DNA of 64,000 bases from Acidimicrobiia bacterium (lineage in GTDB: Bacteria; Actinomycetota; Acidimicrobiia; Acidimicrobiales; Bin134): NCBI GenBank assembly GCA_022819825.1, contig JAJEGM010000054.1, positions 1-64,000 of the forward strand. The letters are read 5' to 3'. Below the pieces are notes generated by a model. That model did no database searches and was not told the origin of the DNA. It was given only the letters and a program-made list of their open reading frames with translations. Below, piece by piece: positions 26,124 through 35,314 of the stretch. The stretch's first letter is position 1; each line of letters starts with the position of its first letter. The position numbers and the translations under genes are program-made.

Positions 26124-27485
26124 ATGTCCGCGCCTCGGGTGACAGCGGTCGCCAATGGGTCGGTGGCTCAGCGATTCGGTTTGAGACCTGGCGACGAGCT
26201 GCTGGCCGTCAACGGCTGCGTCCCCAAGGACGTGATCGAGTACCAGCAGTTGGTGGACGAGCCTGAGCTGAGCCTCGACGTCCGCCGCGACGGCGTGGTG
26301 CTGGAGTTGGAGGTGCTCAAGCGGGCCGGGGAGCCGCTGGGCGCCCAGGTGGACTCGGCGCTGTTCGACCGGGTGCAGACCTGCGACAACCACTGCGAGT
26401 TCTGTTTCATCTACCAACTGCCGCCCGGGCTGCGGCCCAGCCTGTATCTGAAGGACGACGACTACCGTCTCTCATTCCTCTACGGGAACTTCACCACTCT
26501 GACCCGCTTCACCGAAGCCGACCTGGAGCGGGTGGTAACCGAGCGGCTGTCACCGCTGAATGTGAGCATCCACGCCACCGATCCTGATGTGCGGGCCGCC
26601 ATGCTCCGAAACCGCCGGGGGGCGACAAGCCTGCGCTGGCTGCGGGCGTTGCTCGACCACGGCATCGAAATACACGGGCAAGTGGTGGTGTGCCCCGATG
26701 TCAACGACGGGGAGGTGCTGGAGGACACTCTGGCTGGCGTCACCGACGAGTACCCCGAGTTGGCCAGCGTGTGTGTGGTGCCTTTGGGGGTGTCTCGCCA
26801 CACCTCCGAGCCCCGGTTGAGACCCCACACGAAGGCCGAGGCGATTGCGGTGGTAGAGGCGGTGCACGATTGGCAGAAGATCAACCGACAGATGCTGGGT
26901 CGCCGCTTGGTGTTTGCCGCCGACGAGTACTACCTGCTGGCTGGGATCGAGTTTCCCGATCCGGAGGCCTACGAGGGGTTTCCCATGCACGAGGATGGGG
27001 TGGGCATGGCAACCACGCTTAAGATGGAGTTCACGGGCCAGACAGACGGTGCCACCGGAACTCGGCCTGGCTTCTTCGCCTGGGTGGAGGGAGCTCCGGC
27101 CGCTGGCTACCGAGCCCCCCGGTCCGACGGATCGACACCGATCAATATGCGACCCCGCAAGAGCGCTCCGGTAGGGGTGGTCACGGGGGAGTACGGGGCG
27201 GCGGTGCTGGCCCCGCTGCTGAAGTCTCTGGGCCGCGACGATGTGAGGGTGGTGACGGTGGAGAACCGGTTTTTCGGAGGTACCACCGCAGTAGCCGGGC
27301 TGCTGGTGGGCGAGGACATCGCCAACACACTGGCCAACCAGCCGGAGGGCCATCGTTATCTTTTGCCCGACGTGTGTCTGTCACAGGGGATGTTCTTGGA
27401 CGGCACCCGGCCTGGTGATCTTCCCCGCCCTGTGGAGGTGGTGCCCACCGACGGGGTCGCGCTGCGAAAGGCGCTCGGTGGCTAG
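26124..27485 (+). CDS. DUF512 protein: PDZ plus radical-SAM-like domains
   Basis: The 453-residue protein starts with a PDZ-like domain (VAQRFGLRPGDELLAVNG), then a CxxxCxxC iron-sulfur motif (C87, C91, C94; TCDNHCEFCF) and the radical-SAM-like barrel, and ends with the DUF512 domain (PF04459). The family is broadly conserved next to der in Gram-positive bacteria; its reaction is unknown. Start ATG 26124 is chosen over TTG 26118 because of the TATCAT box. The 3' end overlaps der by eight bases. Confidence 0.9.
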   Translation: MSAPRVTAVANGSVAQRFGLRPGDELLAVNGCVPKDVIEYQQLVDEPELSLDVRRDGVVLELEVLKRAGEPLGAQVDSALFDRVQTCDNHCEFCFIYQLPPGLRPSLYLKDDDYRLSFLYGNFTTLTRFTEADLERVVTERLSPLNVSIHATDPDVRAAMLRNRRGATSLRWLRALLDHGIEIHGQVVVCPDVNDGEVLEDTLAGVTDEYPELASVCVVPLGVSRHTSEPRLRPHTKAEAIAVVEAVHDWQKINRQMLGRRLVFAADEYYLLAGIEFPDPEAYEGFPMHEDGVGMATTLKMEFTGQTDGATGTRPGFFAWVEGAPAAGYRAPRSDGSTPINMRPRKSAPVGVVTGEYGAAVLAPLLKSLGRDDVRVVTVENRFFGGTTAVAGLLVGEDIANTLANQPEGHRYLLPDVCLSQGMFLDGTRPGDLPRPVEVVPTDGVALRKALGG

Positions 27486-28839
27486 CCCTCTGCCCACGGT
27501 GGCGATCGTCGGACGGCCCAACGTGGGCAAGTCCACGCTCATGAACCGGGTCCTTGGACGCCGAGAGGCCATCGTGGCCGAGCAGCCCGGCGTGACAAGG
27601 GACCGCAAGGAGATGCCGGCCAGCTGGCAAGGGCGGGACTTCACGGTGGTGGACACCGGCGGCTGGCTACCGCAGGGTGCGGGCGACAACGCCTCGATGG
27701 ACGCCAAAGTGTCGGCCCAGAGCGAGAAGTCCATGGAAGGTGCCGACGTCGTGGTGATGGTGGTGGACTCGCATGCGGGCATCACCGGTGACGACGAGGG
27801 AGTGGCGGGACGGCTGAGGGGCCGGGCTGGGCCGGTGCTGGTGGCGGTCAACAAGGTGGACGACGAGGCCCACGAAGACCTCATCTGGGAGTTCATCCGC
27901 CTGGGTTTGGGCGACCCCTTCCCGGTGAGCGCGCTTCACGGGCGGGGAGTGGGCGATCTGCTGGATGCGGTCATGGCCGTGCTGCCCGATGAGCCAGCCG
28001 GGGCAACCGAGTCCGAGGCTGATGCCGGCATGGTCTCGGTTTCTGGCCAGCCAGGGGTCGATCACCCCATGGTCTCGGTGTCCATCGTGGGTCGGCCCAA
28101 TGCGGGCAAGTCCACCTTGTTCAACCGCCTCATCGGCGACGACCGATCGGTGGTCCACGATCAGCCGGGCACGACGCGCGACGCCATCGACACCGTGGTG
28201 GAAACCGAGTTGGGGCCGATTCGGTTTGTGGACACCGCGGGCATGCGGCGTCGAGCCCGCATCGACCAGGCCACCGAGTACTACTCCCTGCTGCGAGCCT
28301 TGGCCGCGGTGGACCGATCCGACATCGCTCTGTTGGTGATCGACGCCACCGTGGGGGTAACGCACCAGGATCAGCGCCTTGTCGAGCGCATAGACGGCGC
28401 GGGCTGCCCAATCGTGGTACTGCTCAACAAGTGGGACTTGCTTGACACCGAGGCCCGGGAGGCGATTGCCCTCGACATCGACCACCGGTTGCACTTTTTG
28501 GGCGAAGCGGCCGTCCTCCGGGTCAGCGCCCTGTCGGGGAAGGGGCTGAACCGGCTCTTGCCCGAGCTTCGGGGGGTGATCGCCGAGTACCGGCGTCGCA
28601 TTCCCACCCAGGCGGTGAACCGGGTGCTGCGTGACGCCCAGGCTGCCCATCCTGCCCCCGACGGGGCCCGGGTGCTGTACGCCACCCAGGGGGCGGCCGA
28701 TCCCCCCACCTTCACGCTGTTCGCCAACCGGACCCTGCCCCGCACCTATCTTCGCTATCTGGAGCGCCGTTTGCGAGAGGCATTCGACCTCGGATCAGTT
28801 CCGGTCAAGCTGCGGGTGCGCCGCCGCTCAGGGGAGTAA
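27478..28839 (+). CDS. der: Ribosome-assembly GTPase Der (EngA)
   Basis: The 453-residue protein has two tandem GTPase domains (VGRPNVGKST at about 10-20 and VGRPNAGKST near 208) and the C-terminal KH-like domain (PPTFTLFANRT). Der acts in 50S subunit maturation. The start GTG 27478, within the end of the DUF512 gene, gives the family's usual N-terminus SPLPTVAIVGRPN; a longer upstream frame is not supported. AAAGG lies about seven bases upstream. Confidence 0.95.
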   Translation: MASPLPTVAIVGRPNVGKSTLMNRVLGRREAIVAEQPGVTRDRKEMPASWQGRDFTVVDTGGWLPQGAGDNASMDAKVSAQSEKSMEGADVVVMVVDSHAGITGDDEGVAGRLRGRAGPVLVAVNKVDDEAHEDLIWEFIRLGLGDPFPVSALHGRGVGDLLDAVMAVLPDEPAGATESEADAGMVSVSGQPGVDHPMVSVSIVGRPNAGKSTLFNRLIGDDRSVVHDQPGTTRDAIDTVVETELGPIRFVDTAGMRRRARIDQATEYYSLLRALAAVDRSDIALLVIDATVGVTHQDQRLVERIDGAGCPIVVLLNKWDLLDTEAREAIALDIDHRLHFLGEAAVLRVSALSGKGLNRLLPELRGVIAEYRRRIPTQAVNRVLRDAQAAHPAPDGARVLYATQGAADPPTFTLFANRTLPRTYLRYLERRLREAFDLGSVPVKLRVRRRSGE

Positions 28840-28878
28840 TTGCCAAGAAAGCGCTAAGAACTCGGCCATCTTGCGGAG

Positions 28879-28884
28879 TAACCT
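28879..28884 (+). promoter_or_regulatory. -10-like hexamer TAACCT before the SpoIIE-type gene
   Basis: TAACCT ends seven bases before the ATG at 28891, which predicts +1 at the start codon. No ribosome-binding site lies between. Confidence 0.4.
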
Positions 28885-28890
28885 TCGGCA

Positions 28891-30000
28891 ATGGAGAACC
28901 TTCTCCTCGTGCTGACCGCGGGGGTTTGCGCGGTGGCTGCGGGCGTGTTCACCCGAGCGGCCCGGCATCGCTATCGGTTCCTGCTCCGCATTGAGGGAAC
29001 CCACGCGGGCGAGGGGTATGACGAAGAGGGCGAATACGCCTACGAGGCGGCCCGCACGCTGGCCCAGTCCAGCTTCCGCCGGGACGCCCATTCTGCCTTG
29101 CTATACGCGGCCCTGACCGTGGTGGCGGCAATGACCGCAGCTTTGGAGTCCCGGGCGGTTGCCGCCATCTTGGCTCTGGTAGTGGTGCCCGCCCTGTTCC
29201 CGCTGTGGTGGGGAAGGCGATCGGTGGCCGAGGCCCGGCTCACCCAAGAGCGATTCGAGATGGAGCGTCGGGCCGAGGAGACGCTGAGCCAGGGCGATCT
29301 CGCCCCCCGGGCCTGGGCCGGGCGACTGGCCCCCGACGATTTGCCCGATTTCGCCGGCTACGAGATGGGCCGGGTGTACCAAGCGGGCGAAGGCGTGATG
29401 GCCGGGGACTTCTTCGACGTGTTCCGAGTGGGCCCGACCCGGGTGGCCGCGGTAATCGGCGATGTGGCCGGTCGGGGCATCGAGTCGTCGATCACCGCAT
29501 TCCAGGCCAAGTACCTGCTTCGGGTGTTCTTGCGCCAGTTCCGCGATCCGGCCCAAGCCCTCGAGGAGCTGAATGCCCAGATGTCGTCCATCGAGAGGGC
29601 CGAGGAGTTCATCTCTGTGGTGGTCGTGTTGTTCGACACCGAGGCCCAGACCATGCGGTACGCCTCTGCCGGACACCCGGCGGCCTGGCTGTGGCATGAG
29701 CGGGAGGTGCAGCCGCTGCGGGCCACCGGGGCGCTGTTGATGCTCGACCCCGACAGCACCTACTTCAGCCGGGAGATTCCGCTGGATCAAGGGGACATGG
29801 TGCTCATGTACACCGACGGGCTGGCCGAGGTGCGCTACGGCGACGCGCAATTCGGCGAGGACCGCATCGCCCAGCACCTCCGCCGCGATCCCACCGTTTC
29901 CCCCGATGTGCTGTGCAAAACGCTGTTGGAGGCTGCCCGAGACTTCGCCGACGGCACCATCACCGACGACGTGGCCATCCTGGCCGTCCGCCGGGCCTAG
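28891..30000 (+). CDS. Membrane-anchored PP2C phosphatase, SpoIIE/RsbU type
   Basis: The 369-residue protein has an N-terminal membrane helix (about 4-20), a second hydrophobic pair (about 72-110) and a C-terminal SpoIIE phosphatase domain (PF07228). Metal-binding motifs are GVMAGDFFDVF, VIGDVAGRGIES, ASAGHP, MYTDGLAEVR and ITDDVAILAV. Such phosphatases dephosphorylate anti-sigma-factor antagonists or other STAS proteins. No anti-sigma partner is encoded beside it. It is followed after 59 bases by an ABC ATPase. Confidence 0.9.
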   Translation: MENLLLVLTAGVCAVAAGVFTRAARHRYRFLLRIEGTHAGEGYDEEGEYAYEAARTLAQSSFRRDAHSALLYAALTVVAAMTAALESRAVAAILALVVVPALFPLWWGRRSVAEARLTQERFEMERRAEETLSQGDLAPRAWAGRLAPDDLPDFAGYEMGRVYQAGEGVMAGDFFDVFRVGPTRVAAVIGDVAGRGIESSITAFQAKYLLRVFLRQFRDPAQALEELNAQMSSIERAEEFISVVVVLFDTEAQTMRYASAGHPAAWLWHEREVQPLRATGALLMLDPDSTYFSREIPLDQGDMVLMYTDGLAEVRYGDAQFGEDRIAQHLRRDPTVSPDVLCKTLLEAARDFADGTITDDVAILAVRRA

Positions 30001-30059
30001 TCCAAGAAGCTAGGCTGACCGTTCGCAGGACTGCCGCGCAGAACATTTGGGGGCACTAA

Positions 30060-31244
30060 ATGGCTGATGTCGTTCTCGAGGACATCAACAAGGAATACAG
30101 CAACGGCTTTGTGGCGGTCTCCGACCTGAACCTGGAGATCAATGAGGGCGAATTCTTGGTGATGGTGGGCCCGTCGGGGTGCGGTAAGTCGACCACCCTG
30201 CGGATGATTGCCGGTCTGGAGGACATCACCTCGGGGACGCTCAAGATCGGCGACCGGGTGGTCAACACGCTTGCCCCCAAAGACCGCGACATCGCCATGG
30301 TGTTCCAGAACTATGCGCTGTATCCCCATATGAACGTGTTCGACAACATCGCCTTCTCGCTGAAGCTGGCGCAGCGACCCAAGGCGGAGATCAGAGAGAG
30401 GGTCGGCGAGGCGGCACGCATTCTTGAGTTGGAGAATCAGCTCGACAAGCGACCGGCCCAGTTGTCGGGTGGCCAGCGCCAGCGGGTGGCCATGGGCCGG
30501 GCCATCGTGCGCCGCCCCCGGGTGTTCCTCCTCGACGAGCCGTTGTCGAATCTCGACGCCAAGCTCCGGGTGCAGATGCGAGCCGAGATCACCGAGCTGC
30601 AACGCGAGGTGGGGGTCACAACCTTCTATGTCACCCACGACCAGGTGGAGGCCATGACCATGGCCGACCGGGTTGCGGTGATCAACCGGGGGATCCTGCA
30701 ACAGGTGGACAGCCCGATGAAGCTGTTCAACGAGCCCGACAACATCTTCGTTGCCGCCTTCATCGGCTCTCCCTCTATGAACCTCATGGAGGCGGTCTTG
30801 CACCGGAATGACTCCGGACTGTCGATGGAGCTGGGCAGCCAGAGGTTGGCGGTGCCTGAATCGGTGCTCGGACAGCGTCCGGCCCTGGAACGCTACTTGG
30901 GCTCGACAGTGGCAGTCGGCCTGCGGCCCAAGGACTTTGAGGACGCCGCCCTCGTGAGCGATCACCCTTCTGATCAGAGGGTGAGGGCCCATGTCTCGCA
31001 CATCGAGGCTCTCGGGTACGAGGTGATCGCGTACTTTGAAATGGACGCCAAGCCGGTCATCTCCCAAGAGGCATTGGAGCTGACCGAGGATCAGATGGCT
31101 GACGCGGCCCAGGACTCCACCCGGGTTCACGCCCGGTTCCACCCCACCACGTCGGTACAGCCCAACGACGCGATCGAAGTGGCCGTGTCAGTGGAGAACG
31201 CGCACTTCTTCGATCTGGATACCGGGCTGGCTATCCGCCGCTGA
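30060..31244 (+). CDS. Carbohydrate ABC transporter ATPase (MsmX/UgpC/MalK type)
   Basis: The 394-residue protein has Walker A GPSGCGKSTT, Q-loop FQNYALYPHM, signature LSGGQRQRVAMGRA, Walker B VFLLDEPLSNLD and a C-terminal OB/TOBE domain. It belongs to the CUT1 family ATPases that power sugar or glycerol-phosphate uptake. It probably serves the permeases and binding protein at 34345-38455, on the opposite strand, although MsmX-type ATPases may energise several importers. GGGGG precedes the ATG. Confidence 0.92.
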   Translation: MADVVLEDINKEYSNGFVAVSDLNLEINEGEFLVMVGPSGCGKSTTLRMIAGLEDITSGTLKIGDRVVNTLAPKDRDIAMVFQNYALYPHMNVFDNIAFSLKLAQRPKAEIRERVGEAARILELENQLDKRPAQLSGGQRQRVAMGRAIVRRPRVFLLDEPLSNLDAKLRVQMRAEITELQREVGVTTFYVTHDQVEAMTMADRVAVINRGILQQVDSPMKLFNEPDNIFVAAFIGSPSMNLMEAVLHRNDSGLSMELGSQRLAVPESVLGQRPALERYLGSTVAVGLRPKDFEDAALVSDHPSDQRVRAHVSHIEALGYEVIAYFEMDAKPVISQEALELTEDQMADAAQDSTRVHARFHPTTSVQPNDAIEVAVSVENAHFFDLDTGLAIRR

Positions 31245-31251
31245 GTTCAGG

Positions 31252-32325
31252 TCAGTTCCAGACCAGCGGCCCGTGGTCGAGGTTGGGCAGCACCATTTGG
31301 CCAAACCGGTCGCACTCGGGCAGATGCGGGTATCCCGAGAGGATGAAGGCGTCGATGCCTGCCTGCCGGTAGGCGTTCAGCTTGGCCAGCACTTCGTCGG
31401 GCGATCCCACGATGGCCGCGCCCGCCCCGGACCGCGCCCGACCGATTCCGGTCCACAAATTGTCTTCCACAAAGCCGTTGGCATCGCTGAGGTCCCGAAG
31501 TTCGGTTTGGCGGCGGACGCCTGCTGAGGCGGCGTCCAGTGATCGCTGTCGAATGGCCTTTCCTGTCTCGTCGTCGAGCTGGCTGATGAGCCGAGCAGCC
31601 GCGGCTCGGGCTTCTGCCGATGTGGGACGCACGATGACATGGCTCCGCAGTCCGAACCGCAGGGTGCGGCCCTGTCGTTCGGCGCGAGTCCTCATATCGG
31701 CCACAGTGTCGGCGACGCCGTCCACCGTGTCCGGCCAGGTGAGGAACACATCGGCCGCGGCCGCGGCGGTTTCCTTGGCCGCATCCGAGAAGCCGCCGAA
31801 GTAGAACGGGGGACAGCGGCCCGACACGGTGGTGGCTCGAGGAGGGTCGAGGGCCAGATCGACGAACTCGCCGTGGAAGTCCACTGGTTGGCCGTCGAGC
31901 AGCGTCCGCAGCACCTGCATCCACTCCAGCGTTCTCCGATAGCGGGGCTCAGATTCGAGTGTCTGGCCGGGTATGTCGCTGGAGATGATGTTGATGGTGA
32001 GGCGGCCATCAAGGATTCGATCGATGGTGGCCAGTTGGCGAGCGAGCTGGGGAAGCCACATCTCGCCCATCCGCACCGCCAACAGCAGTTGGATCTGGCT
32101 GGTGTGCGGGGCCACTGCGGCAGCGAACGCGGTGGAATCGATGCCCAGCGTGTAGCCCGAGGGCAGCAGGATGTTATCGAAGCCGTGTCGATCAGCGGCC
32201 AGTGTGATGTCGCGGCAGTGCTCCCAGCTGCTGGCCAGCGCGGGATCGGCCACGCCCAAGAACTCGTAATCGTCGTCGCACAGGGCGGCGAACCAGGCCA
32301 CTTCGACCGGTGCCGACCCACTCAC
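31252..32325 (-). CDS. LLM-class flavin-dependent monooxygenase (SsuD-like)
   Basis: The 357-residue protein has the TIM-barrel bacterial luciferase fold. The stretch LATIDRILDGRLTINIISSDIPGQTLESEPRYRRTLE region and the later PPFYFGGFSDAAKE resemble alkanesulfonate monooxygenase SsuD. It likely uses reduced FMN and oxygen. Its GTG overlaps the aldo/keto reductase stop by four bases (GTGA). Substrate unknown; the sugar-transport context leaves sulfosugar or similar use open but unproven. Confidence 0.85.
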   Translation of the reverse strand: MSGSAPVEVAWFAALCDDDYEFLGVADPALASSWEHCRDITLAADRHGFDNILLPSGYTLGIDSTAFAAAVAPHTSQIQLLLAVRMGEMWLPQLARQLATIDRILDGRLTINIISSDIPGQTLESEPRYRRTLEWMQVLRTLLDGQPVDFHGEFVDLALDPPRATTVSGRCPPFYFGGFSDAAKETAAAAADVFLTWPDTVDGVADTVADMRTRAERQGRTLRFGLRSHVIVRPTSAEARAAAARLISQLDDETGKAIRQRSLDAASAGVRRQTELRDLSDANGFVEDNLWTGIGRARSGAGAAIVGSPDEVLAKLNAYRQAGIDAFILSGYPHLPECDRFGQMVLPNLDHGPLVWN

Positions 32326-33227
32326 GGCAGCGGCACGCCCTCGGAGGCCTCGATGATGGTGTAGACGTCGGCCCGGTCGAGGGGAACGTTGGCGGCCTGG
32401 GCGGCATCAGCCAACCGCTCGGAGTTCTGGGTGCCGAGCAATGCCACTGGGCGGGACGGATGGGCGAGGACAAAGGCCAGCGCCACCGCGGTTCGGCTGG
32501 AGCCGTGGTGCTCGGCCAGTTGGTCCAGTGCGGCGATCAACTCGGGGCGCACATCGGCCCCGGTGGCCAGCCGCCCGCCCGCGAGCGGGCTCCAGGCCAA
32601 CGGGACTACGCCGTCGCGCATGCACAGATCCAGCGTGCCGTCCCGAAGCGCACCCAGCTCTGCGGCGGAGTACTCGGGCTGGGTGGAGGCCAGCGGGAAC
32701 GGCAGATGGGCGGCGAGAGACTCATGCTGCTGGGGAGTGAAATTGGAGATGCCCACTTCGCGGATCTTGCCCTGATCACGGAGCGCGGCCAGCGCCTCAG
32801 CCAACTCCGCGGGATGGGTGAACAGGTCGGGACGATGAATCTGGTACAGGTCGATGACATCGATGCCGAGGCGGGTGAGCGACGCCTCGCAGGCCGCAGT
32901 AATGGCCGAGGCGCCCGAGTTGTAGGGCGTGGGCGGGGTGATACCTCCCTTGGTGGCCAGCACCATGCGGTTGCGCAGTTCGGGGGCTGCGGCCAGGACC
33001 CGGCCAAGGTTGGCCTCGGCTTGGCCGAAGGCGGTTCCTCCCCAGTCGAGCCCGTATACATCGGCGGTGTCCACCAAGTTCATGCCGAGCCCTAGAGCCG
33101 TCTCCAATAGCTCCTGGTATTGGGAATCAGAGCGCCCGACAAGGCGCCAGCATCCGAACCCCAGTCGTCCGACCCGGAAGTCGGTACCGAGAGTGACAGA
33201 ATCAGAGTCGACAAGGCTGTTTGGCAC
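32322..33227 (-). CDS. Aldo/keto reductase
   Basis: The 301-residue protein has the AKR barrel: LGFGCWRLVG start, NLVDTADVYGLDWGG with the catalytic Asp/Tyr, VLATKGG with the Lys, LYQIHRPD with the His, and REVGISNF and LGTQNSERL NADPH-binding segments. It reduces aldehydes or ketones, possibly sugar-derived. It is translationally coupled to the LLM monooxygenase gene, and divergent from the Gfo/Idh/MocA gene. Confidence 0.9.
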   Translation of the reverse strand: MPNSLVDSDSVTLGTDFRVGRLGFGCWRLVGRSDSQYQELLETALGLGMNLVDTADVYGLDWGGTAFGQAEANLGRVLAAAPELRNRMVLATKGGITPPTPYNSGASAITAACEASLTRLGIDVIDLYQIHRPDLFTHPAELAEALAALRDQGKIREVGISNFTPQQHESLAAHLPFPLASTQPEYSAAELGALRDGTLDLCMRDGVVPLAWSPLAGGRLATGADVRPELIAALDQLAEHHGSSRTAVALAFVLAHPSRPVALLGTQNSERLADAAQAANVPLDRADVYTIIEASEGVPLP

Positions 33228-33275
33228 CGGATCAAGCTATCGTGTGAACCCGCCGCCAGCGTCGTTCGAGGGGAA

Positions 33276-34355
33276 ATGGTGATCCGTTACGGGGTGATTG
33301 GGACCGGCATGATGGGCCGGGAGCACATTGCCAATATCGCCCACCTCCCAGGGGCAGAGGTGACTGCACTGGCCGATCCCCACCCTGCGTCTTTGGACAC
33401 CGCGGAGGGAATGGCGCCGGGAGCAGCGCGGTTTGCGGACCATCGCCGTCTGCTGGAGGCTGAGATCTGCGATGCCGTGGTCATCGCCACCCCCAACATG
33501 ACCCATGCCGATGTGCTCGGCGACGTATTGGGGGCCGACCTGCATGTGCTGGTCGAAAAGCCGCTGTGTACCACGGTGACCGACTGTCGTCGGGTGATCG
33601 ACGCAGCCGCAGACCACCGCGGGGTGATACGAGTGGGATTGGAGTACCGGTACATGGCGCCGTTCGCCCGGCTGATCGAAGAGGTGGCGGGAGGCGCAGT
33701 GGGGCGGGTGCGAATGGTTTCGATGCGCGAGCACCGCTTCCCGTTCCTATCCAAGGTGGACGACTGGAACCGGTTTTCTGACAACACCGGCGGCACGCTG
33801 GTGGAGAAGTGCTGCCATTTCTTCGACTTGATGAACCTGGTGATGCCCGGGCGGCCCGTGCGGGTCTTCGCGTCGGGAGGCCAGGCGGTGAACCACCGGG
33901 ATGAGCGCTATGGAGGCCGGACCCCTGACATCGACGACAATGCCTATGTGGTGGTGGAGTACGACGACGGTGCCCGGGCCATGCTCGACTTGTGCATGTT
34001 CGCCGAGGCCACCCACAACCAGCAGGAATTCGCGGTGATGGGCGATGCCGGGAAAGTGGAAGCGCTCGTGCCAGAGCACATCGTGCGGATCGGGCGCCGA
34101 GGCGAGCATTCGATCGGAGCAGTCCAGGCGGTGGCGACGCCGGTTGAGGCCGCGTACGCAGGGTTCCATCACGGGTCCAGCTTCGTGGAGCACCAGCGAT
34201 TTCTGGAGGCGATCGGCACCGACGATCACCCTGATTCAAGGTCTCAATCGCTACAGGCGCTTGAATCCGCCATGCTGTGTGTGGCCATGGGGGTTGCCGG
34301 ACAAGAGTCCATGGCGTCCGGGCTGCCGGTTGCTCTCGCCGATATCAGCCCTTGA
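33276..34355 (+). CDS. Gfo/Idh/MocA-family oxidoreductase
   Basis: The 359-residue protein has the N-terminal Rossmann motif GVIGTGMMGREHI, the EKPLC motif and the C-terminal DWNRFSDNTGGTLVEKCCHFFDL substrate segment. It probably oxidises an inositol- or sugar-like compound with NAD(P). GAGGGGAA lies just before the ATG at 33276; an upstream in-frame extension overlaps the divergent aldo/keto reductase gene and is rejected. The 3' end overlaps the convergent permease gene by 11 bases. Confidence 0.9.
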   Translation: MVIRYGVIGTGMMGREHIANIAHLPGAEVTALADPHPASLDTAEGMAPGAARFADHRRLLEAEICDAVVIATPNMTHADVLGDVLGADLHVLVEKPLCTTVTDCRRVIDAAADHRGVIRVGLEYRYMAPFARLIEEVAGGAVGRVRMVSMREHRFPFLSKVDDWNRFSDNTGGTLVEKCCHFFDLMNLVMPGRPVRVFASGGQAVNHRDERYGGRTPDIDDNAYVVVEYDDGARAMLDLCMFAEATHNQQEFAVMGDAGKVEALVPEHIVRIGRRGEHSIGAVQAVATPVEAAYAGFHHGSSFVEHQRFLEAIGTDDHPDSRSQSLQALESAMLCVAMGVAGQESMASGLPVALADISP

Positions 34356-35280
34356 CCGAGCCGGCCAGCAGTCCCCGGACGAAGTGGCGCTGAAGGCTGA
34401 AGAACACGATCAGCGGCACGATCATGATCACGAACGCGGAGGCGAAGCGAAGCTGGAAGTTGGAACCCCGCTCGCCCACCAGATTGACCAATGCCACCGT
34501 CATCGGCTCGTTGTCGGTGAGGAACACCGCGGCGATCAGGTAGTCGTTCCAGGTCCACAGGAACTGGAAGACGGCGAAGGCGGCCAGCGCTGGCCGGGCC
34601 AGGGGCACTACCAGCCGCCAGAAGATGGTGAAATGGCTGGCGCCGTCGATTCGGGCCGCCTCGAACACCTCGCGGGGGAGTTGGCTGACGAAGTTGTGCA
34701 GCAATAGCACGGCCAGCGGCAGCCCGAACGCGGTGTGGGTCAGCCACACCGCGGCTGCGGTGTTGGCCACCCCGACATCGGGAATCAGCACGAAGGTCCA
34801 GTCCAGTCCGGGGATGGTGAGCCGGGCGCCGTTATTGAACAACTGGAGCAGCGGCACGAAGGCCATCTGGTTGGGCAGGGCGATCATCGAGACCAGGGCG
34901 ATGAAGAGCCAGTTGCGGCCTCGGAAGTCGATCCAGGCGAATCCGTAGGCGGCAAACGCAGCAATGGCGATGGGGATGATGGTGGCCGGAACCACGATGG
35001 CGAGGGAGTTCAGGGCGAACTCCCACATAGACGGCTGCGCCGCGCTTTCCCGGAAGATGTCGCGGTAGTTCTGGAGGGTCAGGTTGTCGAGGTCGTTCCA
35101 CGATGTCCACCAGCCTGAGCTGTTGATGTCGGGCACCTTTCGGAATGACGAGATGAACAGCCCGAACGTGGGCACGGTCCAGACCACCACGATCAGCCAC
35201 ATCACCCAGCTGGGGGCGGTGGCCGCTAGTCGGCGCAGCCGCTGGCCGGTGGGCATCAGCGCGGTCTCAACCGAGCTCAT
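34345..35280 (-). CDS. Carbohydrate ABC transporter permease (MalG type)
   Basis: The 311-residue membrane protein has six transmembrane segments and the EAA loop FEAARIDGASHFTIFWRLVVPLARP. It belongs to the CUT1 permeases (PF00528). The start is ATG 35280, with AGGGGG about eight bases upstream; a TTG at 35298 is less likely. It follows the MalF-type gene by 34 bases. Confidence 0.92.
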   Translation of the reverse strand: MSSVETALMPTGQRLRRLAATAPSWVMWLIVVVWTVPTFGLFISSFRKVPDINSSGWWTSWNDLDNLTLQNYRDIFRESAAQPSMWEFALNSLAIVVPATIIPIAIAAFAAYGFAWIDFRGRNWLFIALVSMIALPNQMAFVPLLQLFNNGARLTIPGLDWTFVLIPDVGVANTAAAVWLTHTAFGLPLAVLLLHNFVSQLPREVFEAARIDGASHFTIFWRLVVPLARPALAAFAVFQFLWTWNDYLIAAVFLTDNEPMTVALVNLVGERGSNFQLRFASAFVIMIVPLIVFFSLQRHFVRGLLAGSVKG

Positions 35281-35314
35281 TTCAGATCCCCCTGCCAAGG
35301 CGTGGCCTCGCAGA

